DNA of 64,000 bases, taken from Dirofilaria immitis. Taxonomy: Eukaryota; Nematoda; Chromadorea; Rhabditida; Onchocercidae. Positions 13,781 to 27,470 of the stretch are shown here, piece by piece. The position numbers and the translations under genes are program-made. The notes beneath the pieces were generated by a model. The model made no database searches and was not told where the DNA came from. It worked only from the letters and a program-made list of their open reading frames with translations. Location of the stretch: positions 5,024,501 to 5,088,500 of the forward strand of contig JAKNDB010000087.1 of the NCBI GenBank assembly GCA_024305405.1, given 5' to 3'. Each line of letters begins with the position of its first letter. Position 1 is the first letter of the stretch.

Positions 13781-16700
13781 CATTTTTATAAGATGTTTGA
13801 TGTAACATTCTAATTTATATTAGTCAACGATGTGTCTTTCACGTACCTGCTTCATATTTCCGCCTAAGATTAAGTTTAAAATTTGCCTGCTCGGAAAATA
13901 TGTTGGTAATAATTGTGGTTTTCAAATTAAACTTACAATGTTTTTCCTGAAGTGCTACCGTGTGCTTGGTTTGCGGTTTGTTAAATCCGAAATTCATTTT
14001 TTTTCGTAATACGAGAGTGATTGCTGAAAATTCGGTAATTTATTCATGTTTTTACGTGGCCATTCGAAAATGTTGTTCTTATACTGATTTTTGCAATAGT
14101 GAATAATTTTTCAAAGTTATCACATCTTGGTCAAAACTAACTAATAAAGCAAAAAATAAAGCTGAAGGATCATTATTTATTAGATGTTGATATAGTTCAA
14201 ATAAAACGTTTTATGCATACAAGAAGGCTATAAATGGAGTTATAATTCGTTTCACATTATTATTCCGTATAATTACTAATTAGCAAATGCTATAGCACAA
14301 CAAAATTTAAATGCAGGATGAGGAATGAGTTAATACTGAATTAAAAGTGATCTCGTGGCTGCACAATAGATACCAATCTGCAGTACTTAATAGATACCAG
14401 TATTTGGCATTTCATAGTGATGGAAATCTTGGTTAGATGTTTGTAGAGTGCGTTCTGATTGATTGTCTTGAAGATTTCCAGTGACAAGAAGTTGAGAATT
14501 TCATTCTTATTAGCAAAGTCAAACCTTCAATTGAAGCCATCCTCTACTGAAGTTTGGAAACAATTAGTAGAAGAAATTTCGAAGGAAAAAATGAGGTAGA
14601 TAGTCGGATTGTATCGCATTTTGCACAAATAGCTTGCTATCATTAGAAAAGCATTAGCATAAACAGTTTGAGTGAAAGGATCATGCAGTATTAACGCAAT
14701 ACAAATTGCTAGTTTTGCACTAGACTAGTAACGGAAATTTAATTAAATCTTGTTGAATAATAAAATAACAGCATGTAGTATCCAATTTACTGAGATGCTT
14801 GTTTTAAATAAACGTAAAAGTATCCAACGCACACAAAAATTATGATAACGAAGCGTTTATCACTCCTTACGTCCTTAAAGTGATTACTTGCTGATTATGT
14901 CAAATCACAGGGAAAAACGAGGATTGATTGATTATCAACCATTTTTTGTTATTGCTTATTAATTAAATTGCCAGTGATTTAGACCATGAATAACAGTTCT
15001 GGGACAGTTGCAAGTTTTTAGCGAGATGCCTGTTTCAAAAGTTTTCAGAGTAGTAAAAGATGTGAAATTCTTTGAGACATAATAATTATTTTTTGAACCA
15101 CACATAAATTTAAATACTTCAAAATCAAAGTACGGAAAGTGTGATGATAAGATAACAACAGAACATTAACACTTGATATTATGTTCATTAAACATTTGAT
15201 ATTGTGCGGTGGAAAATTTGTCCGTGGATTTTTAGGCTTTTACTTACAAGACAAAAACTCACTTTATTTCGTAAACATCGAGTAGATGAGGTTTTAGAAG
15301 GTTAGGGGTGCAATAGTGTGTGAAAAGATACCAATCTTGTGTAAATGCTTCCATGTAAAAGCATTTGCTGAGTGAAGCATGAGCACCTAACGCAGATTTA
15401 AATTTTGCCGGTTGCAGAAATTTTGTTTTTTTATCGATAATGCAAATAATCGAACCGCTTAAAAGTTATCAATAATTTATATCCATCAGTTCGTATACAA
15501 AAATAAAAGCAAAACTTAGGAAGTGGAAATGAAAGAAATCAAAATCATGCTTTAGCAACTAATGCGTCATGCAACGCAACGGATAAGATTGCGGTTCGAA
15601 TATTTATTATGTTCGTTAGTGACATCCAAATTCGCAAAGTCAGATTATTTAATATTATTGATATATTAAGTTCAAAAATAATCACAAACTTTCATTGTTT
15701 TGCATAACCAATACTGGCTTCATAAGAATATTTATGGCTTATATTTATGGAACGTCAATTTTCATCTGAATAATATTTCTTCTCATATGATTGGTGGCAA
15801 TGTCATTAAAAAAATCATATGGATGAATGGATGATATTTAAGACAAGTAAAGGATACTTTGTGACACTGATCTACGTGTGAAATTTGTAATTTCAGAGCT
15901 ACAATCATTTATTCACTTGTTTTTGATTAAGAAAAAATACTTTTTGAGAGGAAAGTAGCAGAATTCTAAATTGATAACTCTAAAACAACAGATACTTCTT
16001 GCTATAATTCGGCTCCAACGCCAGTTTGTTTAATATTCGAAATAATTTGTTTAAATTTGTAAGATAATAATCTGTATGCTGTTGATTGTTTTATTTGAAG
16101 ATTTTAAGACCGATGACCGCTTCATTTGGACTTATGCCATGTATAACATCATTCTCATCTCCCAAATTACAACTAATGCTATATGCATTTACGAAATACT
16201 ACGTCTACTGTATCAACCCTTTGGTAAAAGTCTCTTGCTAGGGAAACATCCATTATATTAAAATTCCTTGTCCGATTTCATTGTGAATTTTTCATTTTTG
16301 ATTCCGTCAATCTTTAACGACAGTCGTTTCAAAACGGCTCCTCTCTCACCCTCTCTACATCGAATTAATCTTTCACTTAACCCAATTTCAATAAAATTTC
16401 TTCAATATAATCTGCCTTTAATACTGTTTAATATTCCATATTACGCCGTGCAATAAAGTTTGCGTCAACCATCAACCACAAAATTTCATAGTTAAATAAA
16501 GAAGAAACCAAGAAAATTCCCGACAAAGATAATGTTACGAGATCACGTCCATACTTTTCCATACGGAAAGAGCATAATGAAATGAGTCACGATAAACTTT
16601 ATTCGTATTAATCGTACAAATGGAGAATATCGATAGTATAGTTGTAATATAACAAAATTAGAAATATTCTCGGTAAAAAATAGAGGAGCGGAACCGCTCG

Positions 16701-17469
16701 GATATTCACTTGAAGCGTCGCATCGGTCCAAATGAATGAAAAGAAGCAACCGAAGTGGAAGAAGTTCACTTTTCGCAATGACATCTCATTTTATAGTGGG
16801 AATTATTTTATACGATATCAATCATACATAAGCTTGCTTTTCATGCGGGAATATCTTTGCGACATTCCAAACATTACACACAATCTAATTTATCAGAGCG
16901 GAAGCCAGTTGCTAGGAAATTAGTTGTCGATAATTTACTATTATTAGTTTTAAGCGGTAATTACAAAGAAAGATAGCTAAGTGAACAAAGGAACTAAAAA
17001 TTTTCAGCATATGTGGATAGGTTTTAAGAATTGGATTAATGAATATTTAAAATAAAAGAATTTACATATAAATTGGACAAACGATCCAGAACAAATTTCT
17101 AGAAAATTTAGAAAATTATTTCGTTTTTTGATAATGATAGTTATAATGTAAATGGAAATGAGAAACATGATTTATTTTGAAAATTTTTGAATTTATGAAG
17201 ACATTTTTTAGGAACTGAAAATTTAAGATTTAATCAGAAAAAAATAGTGAGATCTCAGAATATGAACGCAGCTAGAAATTCATGAAACCGCAGGAAAAAT
17301 TTTTTTGCTTTATATAAAATATATTGACAGAGTTTAAATGAGAGATCTAAAAAGAGGAATCAGAAGGTTCCAATCGAGTCCGACGCAAATAACAGAAGTC
17401 TTTAGATAGTCTATTTAGAAAGCAAATTTGCACCAAAACAGAACAAAACAAAACAGACTCCTGCGAAAA

Positions 17470-17524
17470 TTTGTAAATTTAAGATTGCAAATGTTTGTAA
17501 ATCACAAACATTTGTAAATTTAAG
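17470..17524. repeat. 11-bp hairpin flanked by a 14-bp direct repeat
   Basis: CAAATGTTTGT (17488-17498) and ACAAACATTTG (17504-17514) form a perfect stem with a 5-nt loop. TTTGTAAATTTAAG occurs before (17470-17483) and again across the right arm (17511-17524). Confidence 0.8.
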
Positions 17525-19803
17525 GTTCCAACTCGTAAAGAAGAAATGAAGGAAGAAGCTTGAGATATATTCATCAAAGCATAATTTGATACATATGCTT
17601 AGTAGGTAACTATACGACGTGATATTCATCTCTCATTTTCTTACCAATATTCTCGATAATTGCAACCATGATGCCTGCGTTGATAAGTTCTCCTCCATAT
17701 TCGGTGAAAAGTCTTAAAGAAATGCTCCTCTACATTTTATTCTTATTCATTTAAAAAAATCACAAAATTATGGATTAATAGGAACAAAAAGCTTCAATTA
17801 CCACTGAAAGCAGCAAAAGAGAAGAATGATGTCCTACTGATTAGATAGTGTTGATTGCAGCTTATCCAGATAAATCTCGACTAAATAAGTGGTTTTCTTA
17901 TAACTGTAAAATTCAGTCTTTAACAATTTACATTCTATAACTTCTTGCTTATTCAGCACAGTCTAATTTATCCAAAGTGACGCATCATTATTCACAAATC
18001 ATTAGTTTATTTGCAATCCATTGACATTATAATTGCTAACATCAACAGCGAATTAAGAATTGTTTGATGCATACCTGACACTTAGGTTAAGAAGCTGCTT
18101 TTCATATCCTAAATCGATGTTAGATTTAATTTCCGTTATATATCCAATGCCATAATATTATCGATTGTCATCGTTTACAAACATTCTTTATTACAATTAT
18201 ATGCTGTTTGCTTCCATGTATATTAACAAATGTACCCAAATGTGGGAAAAATGGACTTCCTTTGTTTCCATCGGCTTCGCAATTTTAACATGATATATAC
18301 CATTGATTTATCTTGATTTATCCCATGTATGTCTAGATAGTTTTATTTCTGTATCTCATATACCTCAGATGATTACTCTTTGTCTATATCCCGTCGCACG
18401 AAGATCATATAGATAACTAATAAGAGGCTTTTTGTGTGGGGTTTTTGGGCATTCTTCAGTAAGGTTATGGTGGTAAACGGTCGGTCTATAGTCGAGTTTT
18501 CGCAACCAGCAGAAACGAGTCCTTCCCTCCTTCCAGAAGTAGCGACTCGAAAAGCAGTCCCTAAGTGGTGAAACAGTTTCTTCTTGTTGTCAAATTTGCA
18601 ATTTCCGATCCACAAGTATAATTGTCTGTGAAATTCATCTTCCCACATCAAAGAAGAAGAAAGTTTTTTCGTTTTTTTTTTCAAACCATGGCATCTACTT
18701 AGTGAACAAATAACGTTAGTTGGCTACTTACGTTTTTCGGGTATTTGTCCGTGAATTCAATATTAGAATAGCAACAGTTGGATGCCTATGTCTCGGTATT
18801 GTGTAACAGGAAGTTTCTTAATTTTAATTCTGATTCCTCCGTGATATTTGTTTTCTTCTTTTTGTTTCATAAAAATATAACACGCTGCGTCATCCTTCAG
18901 TGCGTGATCCGTTAGAACTTCTTGCCTCTTCCTTATGTTTACAATTCGGCCAAGCAGAAGTATTTGTGTTAAACCTGACAAGTTAGACTGAATAATAACA
19001 ATTTATCCGTTAGTTCTTTCGAAAGATTATCATGGAACCGTAACACGTGGAAAGGTTGAGATCACGCCATCTTCGATGACTTACATTCACCAATTTTCTC
19101 AATGCAACTTACATCATTTAAGAATTCTAGAATTGAAAACATCGGTCCTATAACGATATTTTTCTTTTATCAGAAGTCTGTCTACAGTGGTTATTCATGT
19201 CCAAATTTGCAGGCTGGCGTCGCAAAATTTGAGATGTTATAGATACTATTTAGACGAGTGGGTACATTTAAGTAGAATGCACGCCATTATCAAAGCGTAC
19301 GTGCATCTAATGCGCCTTATGTATTGCTGCTGAGCGGATAGTTTGGAGGTGATTGTATGTCTTCATTGAGAATGGTGTAATTTATGCTTACTCCTATGAT
19401 AGATGATATTCTGTGGCGCGGACATCCTTGTTGAACCTCCGGTATTTATTTAGGTCATTCTGTATGTTTTAGATGATCGGTTCATGAATATCGTTGTTGC
19501 TGTTATTGCAAGATTAAATTTTTCCGGTATCTTTCGTCCGGGATTAAGGCCTTCAAAAATATTGGAATTAGTGTTCAAAATATTGGAATTGTTTTCTCAG
19601 AAAAATTTAATTCAAAATCTATCGAAGATTCACTGTAAGAAGAGAAATGATCAAACTGAAGTTTTTCTAAGCTTTAGTTGAGGTAAAGTATAATATGAAA
19701 TCAGTAGAATTTGGTATTGTTGAAGAGAGCATTGTAATTTGCTGTATTCATCTGATTCGTTTTACAGGAAATAGATGTAACTGAAATTAATGAAAACAAA
19801 AAT

Positions 19804-22800
19804 ATGATGGAAGGAATGGTTATTGTACCAGGCATGTAGTTCCTCTTATAGTTTATTGGAAGTTTGTATTATAACAGCAATGTTTTTCGTTATCAAAATT
19901 ATATTGTTTTCTTTCTAAAGGCAAATAATTGCTTCTGTGGTCATTCGATGGATAGATCTTTTTCATTTTATGGTCTTTATATATGAATTAGTTGACCAGT
20001 ATTGGAAAGATGGGATGCATTTTAGCGAAGCCTCCTCTAACATACCGCTACAATCATGCAAACAAGTTTCGTGTTTGTGTTAACGGCTATGAACTGGATA
20101 TGTCGAAAGCCATTGAAAAAGTATATAAATTTGAATTGAAAATCTATGGCGTAAAAAGTGATGCAGGAGAGAAAGAACTTTACCGTGGCCCGAAGAATGA
20201 GTATGCTTTGCGTTTATCAATGCTTCATTATTCATGTGGTAGTTTTTATGTTCTAATTTATTTTTATATTTAATTTTTAATTGATTTAGTACTGTCTTAT
20301 TCAAATTTTAGTGTAGCTGTCGCTCTTCGCCACAGAATTCTTTGGTCTATTTATCATCAGATGCTGAAAAATCATGAAGTTTTTTTGGCAGTGACTCAAC
20401 GAAATATTTTTATGATTGTGGAATCAATTTCTATTCAATAAATAAACTTTTCGATCGTTCCGAAGGCGAAAAGGAATTTAAGATCAGCGTCGTATGGTTT
20501 TTCTGTTTATTTTTATCATATCATAGTACGCTTTCTACATTCTTTCTGCTTTCTAATTAGAGCAAAATTTTCTAAACTAGTTTTAACAGTGATATTTTTG
20601 GTTTTGTCATCCTATATACTTATTTCAAAATTCTGTAAAGATGGCAGATGTTCTTCATTTTTTCTTACCGATTTATTCTGAATTGAAATGGTTTTATTTC
20701 TAAGGAAATGCTATCTTCGGAAACAAGAGATTTTTGGGTAAACGGATTACTGGTTTGGTTGCGCGCATATTGCCGTGTGAAGAAATCATTTTGCATCAGA
20801 CTATGGCTGTTTCTTCGGATTTGTATGCTCGAGAGCGATCGCTTCAGCAATTTTTAGAAATAGTCACTTCGCAAATGATGTTTCATGAGTATGTTAATTT
20901 TGTTAGCAATCAAAATCTCTCAAATATTTAACTTATTTGAAGTGAAAGGTATTGCTAATATAGAAACATAATTTCAGACAGAATCATTTAATTTTTCACA
21001 ATAAGGTGTATGATTGCCCTAATGAGCATGATGCTGGAGTTAGTGGTGGCAAAGTTTTGACGGCAGGTATGGAAAAGAACGTACGCTTTGTTGGTAGCTC
21101 ATGGGAACAAGCGGTCCCTATCGTGCAAATTGATGGTAAAACTTTGTTTTTTTTTTTTTTTATAAGGAAACTTTTTTTTGTTTTATTTGTGTTCATGGAA
21201 CTGCCTGAAATTTTTATTTGGCGTGAAAAAACTAAACTTTTCACACGAAAACTATTAAATAATATTTCGGCTTGTATTCTTGAAAGGATGTATCTTTTTA
21301 GCAAAGAAAGCAGCGTTTTTCAAAAAGCAACCTTTGGTGGAACTTGTGGGTACATTATGCAATAGAGCACATCCGAAAATGCTTATGGAAGATAGTAGAT
21401 TAAGGGCTCGAATTGCGCGACAGTTGAAGGGTATTCTTAATTACATGTTTAGTTTTTGCTGCTTGTAGATATCAAGTTTCTTATTAAAACTCGAATTTTT
21501 GAATAACTGTAGTTTTAGATCTTGTCGTGCGTACAACGCATTTGGAAACTCAACGATTGTTTTGTATTTTTGGAATGACAGTTGCAACTGCAGACAAGTA
21601 TCATTATATTGCCAGCGTTTTATTTTTTGCTTAATTTGTTTAAATTCATGTTGTTTTTGCACTAATTTTTACTTGATTGGCAATTTCGTAGAATTTTTGG
21701 TTCTAGAGCTGTATTATGATAGGTAGAAATATTATTGAGAGCTAGTTTACTGATTTTTTATTAGTTTTTAATTTTTTATTATAAAATGCTTCAAAAATTG
21801 AAAAGAAATCTTGAATAAAAAATGTTTGTAAAAACAATTTTCAAAGAAATAAAAAGTCGTTCATAGATTTGAAATATCTGTTTATTATTTATGATCTCTA
21901 TTTATATGTTTCAGACTAGTGATTCCAATTAACAATCAAGATACGACTGTGGCCGACTACATGTTATACAAATATCAACGAAGATTACGCTATCCGGGTT
22001 TGCCGTGTATAATTGAACGACGTGTCGGAGGTAAAGACAAACATCCGCGTAATAGTTTTCATCCGATGGAATTTCTCGAAGTCGTCGAAGGGCAACGTGT
22101 CGATACTAAAAACATACACCGGAATTAGTCAGTACATTTTTTAGATTATTTGGAGAGCATACTTTTTAGATTTGTTTTATTTTCTGATTTTTTGACGACA
22201 AGTGACATAGATATTTTTGCCCAGGCTGTGGGCAAAAAGTAGTTTTGTTCTAATTGATCTAAATCTGATTGAGAATATGATTCTTTGCAACATTTTAAGA
22301 TTAATATTTCCATTTTTCCATCATCTTTTAAGAAGAACTTAACAAAAATTCGGTGCTGAAACTAAAACACTTCGTTAATAATGTTGAAATGTTGCTTTTT
22401 CGACTGAACGTTTTTCCTATGGGCTATGAATTCAATAATTATTATTTTGTATCTTAATGTTTGAAGAGGACGAGCCTTAATCCATAGATTGCTTGTTATA
22501 ATTGTTTAGAACAAACTGATTTCGGTTTAACTTTTGAGAGGAATAAATTATGATTTTGGATTTCCTTACAAAGCCCGCTGTTTAAAGTTTTCGAAATTTA
22601 GGTATCGTAAAACTTCGAAATTGTGGACATTTTACATAAAATTCTGATAAACCAGTCAATTTTTATACTGCAATATATTTCTAGGTTGACGAACTTATCC
22701 AAAATTGTCGTCTTTTACCGATGAACTTGAAAAATGAAAATGAACGTCAACGTCGCCGAGCACAACTTGTCGATGAAAATCCATATTTCCATAGCTTAGG

Positions 22801-23341
22801 AGTTAGTACTAGTATATTGACTATTTTTTTTACAAAATATATTGCAAAAAATATATTGTCACAATTTCTAGTTATTCTATTGCACTTTATTCATCTCTAA
22901 CTATTGGTTATCTCTCTGTCTTGAGAGGATGATTTACCTTTGAATATGAGTGAAATGCACGAATTAACAATTTCTGTAATTGTAAATTAAAAACTATATG
23001 AGCGGTCATCTCTTAAATTAATTCCCAAGTACAAACATCCATTTCTCGTTAGTAGCTTATAATTTTATTTAATGAACTTGCAAAATTCTTAATTTTTGGT
23101 CGAATTTGTTGTTGTAGATCCACATTATTAGTACTCCGCATACAGGAGATGCTATTGTCCAATTCCCTCCAGCAATTGTTTATAAAAACAGCAGAGTTGA
23201 ACCAAATCCAAATGGTGACCTTGATTGGCGTCTTTCAGTCCCTCATGGTATGCCGAACAAAATTTTCTTCAAACCTGCTACTGCACCTCGTCGATGGGTT
23301 ATTTTTATGTTCCATAACGCTGTAGACCAGCAGTCTGCAGA

Positions 23342-23374
<33 letters not shown>

Positions 23375-26041
23375 AATATAGTTGTAAATTGAGAACAACA
23401 AATAATTAAAAATTTAATGGAAAGGTTTTTATTAGAATTGTGCTAAGATTTTGTAGGCCTCGATTAAAACAGATCATGTTTGTAATTCCAGCTTTTGGAT
23501 TTTTAGAGTTTAAAAGTGATAATGAAAATGCTTTTTCTTTAAGAAATGCATATCTTTGAAATTACAGTCGCTTTATTGCTGCATTTATAAATCGTTCTCG
23601 TGACCACGGTGTACAAATGCCTAATCCATCACGCTCGGAAAAATATTACCGGACTGATATGAATTTTCTCATTGAAAAGATTGAATTCATGCGTAGAAAT
23701 GGAGTAGAATATATTCTCTTTATCACCCGAGATAAATATGACCCTGTGCATGGTAAGCTAATTTTTCTTTTTCCTGGTACTACAACTTTGCGACTGTCAA
23801 ACAAAGTTATAGTTTTATTATTTCTGGCATTGCTAAAATTTAGCATGATCAAGGCTGATAGTCAAAATATTCGAATTGGACATCAGTTTTATAAGTTCAT
23901 TTATCCTTCGGTAATCTTATAATTTCATACCATACATAAAAGAGAGGAAATTCAGAATTTGTAGGTCATTAATAATATTTTTTAGATACAATGAAGCTAA
24001 CCGAAATCAAATGTGGTGTTGTAACGCAGCACGTTCATTCTAACACTATTTTCAAAGCAATCAGCAATCGTGGCGCGGAAATGACGCTAGACAACTTGAT
24101 CATGAAAATGAATTTGAAGCTGGGTGGAATAACTCATGCACTTAGCTCATCTGTTGCTTTTCTGAGTAAAAATCGTCTTACCAATAACATTATGTTTGTT
24201 TTATCAATATGACTTTTTATTTTTGAGATTGGTTAAGCTTTATCAAACTCGTTTTACCATTCTGCATCAAGAATATATTGGATAGTTTAGTAACATTTCT
24301 TTAAGGGATCAGGAATGGTTGCGACATACGAGAATGTTTTTCGGCCTCGATATGTCACATGCGTCACCGCAATCGCTCTATGAGCGACAGGCTCACATTC
24401 CGCCAAACGAACCAACTGTCGTTGCTGTAAGACTTTTTTGATTTTAACAGTGCTTCGTTTGAAACTTTGTCTTCAATTTGATCAAACCAAGTCGTTGATG
24501 GATTGGTTATATCATTTATCGATTTCTGTCCACTATACTAAAAAAATGGTATCAATTATTCAATAATTTTTCAGATGACTTTCTCATGCGGCGAACCATT
24601 TGCAATACAGGGTGAATATTGGATGCAAGAACCGCGCCTTCATATTGCCAAGTATTTGAAGGAGCATGTTGAAAAAGCAGTTAGAATTTTCAGAGATACA
24701 TCTAAAGCGAAACGTTTGCCGGAACACGTCATCGTGTTTCGAAGTGGTGTTTCAGAGGGAGAATATGCGAAGGTCAGAATTGCAAATAAAAATTACAGCA
24801 GTTTTCAAAGTCTGAGATTTGGTAGTATGAGTAAGCATTTAATGGAAAAAAGGAACAATTTGAAATTTCTATAATTGCTTTAATGATGTTTTTTTCTTGA
24901 TAACTGAGCTTGTGGAATGAGGATGAAATTATATTTCATTTTTTTATACACTTTTGCTCATATTTTTGTCAATTAAATTTAATGTAGATCATAAATGAGG
25001 AAGGAAAACAATTTCGTGAAGCTTTTGTCGCAGCTGCTGATGGTCGTGCGGAACGCGTTCGTCTTACAATTGTTATCATGCAAGCGCATTCTAATTATCG
25101 TATTTATCCAGAACATATTCAACAAGGAAGCGCTTCTCAGCAAAATGTTCCACCTGGCACAATTGTAGATGTGGATGTTGTACATCCAGCCCAAACGGAA
25201 TTCATTATTGTTGCTCACAAATCAGTCATGGTTTTTAAATTTTATTTAATGTATCAGTAATACTAGTCTTTACTTTTACTGAATGTGAGGACTGTTAGTT
25301 TTTTGACTTACATTTAGTTTAATAGATTTGTTTTAATAGATGAATTTTCTTCTGTTGGATATTTTCTTCGGAATTAGCTAATAATCTTGAAGCATCTTTG
25401 CTTTTGGTAGGGCACTGCACGTCCTGTGCGTTCTACGGTTCTGGTTGATGATGAACCTCGTATGTCAATGGATGAATTAGAAGGTATAACAAATGCACTT
25501 TGCTATGCTCATGGGATTGTAACTTCACCGATATCTTTACCGGCTCATCTTTATGCTGCTGCTGATCTCGCTAAAAGAGGACGCAATAATTTCAAGACCG
25601 AGCAGTAAGTAACATAAATAAGTGTTGCTTTATATTTAAACTTGCTCTTGCTTTCAATTTTGACTTGATATGTTAACGGCTGGAGTTGCATCAAGATATG
25701 AAGTAACACTAATTAACGATTACTTTTGATTTTTCAATTTTTTACTTACAAAAGTTGCTGTGTTCAGAGAGGCTCTTGATACACATTAGAGTTCAGGAAA
25801 TATATAAGGAGTTTGTTTTTGAATTTACAGCAGCGCTTTAATTCGAAATGTTCTGATAACAATTTTTGCCTTCATTTCTCTCTTACATAATATTATCATT
25901 TAGAAATATTACCGATGATGATGATTCAGCATCGAGCGGCAGTAGCGGAAAAGGTCATTTTACGAATGATGGTTCGGAGAATTATTTCTCATTGATGTCT
26001 GCAGAACTTGCTAATAAGCTAAAATACAAATTTTGGGCTTA
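19804..26041 (+). CDS. WAGO-type Argonaute, predicted slicer-inactive
   Basis: A multi-exon worm Argonaute, expected to bind small RNAs and silence targets without cutting. The PAZ domain (21920-22125) contains TVADYMLYKYQRRLRYPGLP and MEFLEVVEGQRV; an exon at 22685-22800 is the linker; MID is at about 23117-24160 (RRWVIFMF, GVVTQHV, MKMNLKLGG); PIWI is at about 24310-25605. The first catalytic Asp is kept (FGLDMSH, 24349), the second is Ser (FRSGVSEGEY, 24743), and the final His aligns with Ala (PAHLYAAAD, about 25540). RSGVSEG is typical of worm secondary-siRNA WAGOs. A final exon (25905-26041) adds an acidic Ser-rich tail, and AATAAA lies at 26148. One frameshift falls at a T7 run, 20380-20386. 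The start is uncertain: ATG 19804 lies 37 nt behind a TTTTACAG but does not join cleanly in frame, while ATG 20010 is in frame with the conserved N-domain. Confidence 0.82.
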
Positions 26042-27470
26042 AAGTAGGCATACTTTTAGTAGAACTGTTATATTCTTAATTTCTGTTGAAATTTTGTTGA
26101 CTTTCTCATTTGTTTATTGAACTTTTTCTCCTATTTTTAGAACAGATAATAAACTTTATCGCAAAAAACAAGTGTTCTTCGTTTCAAATTCTGTAGTTTT
26201 TTATTTTAAATTCTAAAATTTCTTATTTTACATTTTCTTCTCCGCTTTATTTTATTATTACTTCTTTGATCTCATTTTTTGTTTTCGCAGCCTAACCAAA
26301 GTATGTTTAAAGGAGTACATTTGACAGGATCTATTTCCTTTTTGAAATGCGTGCATGATGCACAAGGCCGGAATTGCTCATTTTCTGAAGACATTCTATG
26401 CAGAAAGCTGAACAGTTCTTGTCGTCCGAATAGCATCGAGTCATTTTTTCCAACTGTGGATCTCTTTCATTATTTTTGAAGTTTTGATGATGTTATTTTT
26501 TGACAGGAAACTTCTGTAATATTTCTATTTTTTTCTTTGAAGCAAATTTGTTTTTTTTTTGTCTGTTATTATTTAAATTTAGTGAAGCTTAAAACGTTTT
26601 TTATTTCCTGGTCATATGGAATTTGAACGATTTTTAAGCAATTGTATCTCATTTTCCTGCTTTCTCTAACGATATTCTTCCAATAATCTTTTGTTACTTG
26701 TATTTTGCACTACATGTTAATGGACTTTTTGACTCTACATAAAATTATTATCTTCATGTTTCAGAACTTTTTAAATTCTATTGAATAAAATAAATTTCCA
26801 ATTTGTCAAATGCGTGCTCTATTTATGTTCTAGTATATCGATAATACAATCAACAGCTTGAATTTTTTTCCATCGGGAAAATCTCTCAATAGTTTTCTCA
26901 CTTCATCTTTATAAGAAGAAATCATTACAAAGAGATAAAAACGGAATTATTAGCAACGCTTCCGAGAGGATTTTTATATTTTAAGTCAAAATTATATACA
27001 TATAATGTGACTATAAGTAGCAATGTGTGAAATTACTACACGCATTTTAGCAGATACGCAACAAATGGACATGAAAACCATAGCAAAGTATATCGCTACT
27101 GATACCTTAATACCTTAACATATCAGTTTTGTTGTTGGCGAAACAACTTATTTTTGTATTTCTTTGGATTAATGCCGTAAGCTCGAAGTCTGCTGTCATC
27201 AATGTCAACTGTTGATATGAACTGTTTAAATGTGCTATGATTCTTCTCGCAACTACATTCATTGTTTAAATGATTTAGCGACAGAATTTTCTGAAAAATT
27301 CATTCCTTAAAGTTTCAGTTTCCTAACCCTAATTTCATTTTACATTAAAAATTTTCTCGAAAATGACGTAATTCAGAAGAAATTTGAATTTTTAAAGATT
27401 ACTATCTACTAAGAATAATCCGAAACATGTTGCAACATCATTGGAAATAAAATAACTCTATGAGAAAAAT
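26042..27470. other. Intergenic region between convergent genes
   Basis: It separates the 3' ends of the Argonaute (plus) and KRI1 (minus). The first 150 bp carry the likely 3' UTR and an AATAAA at 26148. A plus open frame at 26279-26479 follows a TTTTCGCAG but shows no family resemblance. I see nothing else. Confidence 0.55.

Larger units (their letters stand above)
12800..19767. other. 7-kb gene-poor intergenic region
   Basis: No reading frame here resembles a known protein. All open stretches are short, AT-rich and without plausible splice partners. It holds an 18-bp inverted repeat at 13686-13780, a hairpin with flanking direct repeats at 17470-17524, a small 6-bp palindrome (GAGCGG/CCGCTC) at 16686-16699, and a noticeably more GC-rich block near 18420-18600. 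It probably carries the 3' end of NUP205 and regulatory sequence for the downstream Argonaute. Confidence 0.6.

Noticed and set aside
18373..18684. Minus-strand open frame of 103 codons
   Set aside because: No recognisable protein, no splice context, and it coincides with a local GC rise that lengthens chance frames.
20383..21010. Argonaute as a pseudogene because of the frameshift at 20380-20386
   Set aside because: The remaining exons are open with conserved domains to the C-terminus, and the break is one of many T/A-run contractions seen across unrelated genes.
26279..26479. Possible extra 3' exon of the Argonaute
   Set aside because: It follows an acceptor-like site but lies beyond a good stop (26039-26041) and the AATAAA at 26148, and has no Argonaute-like sequence.
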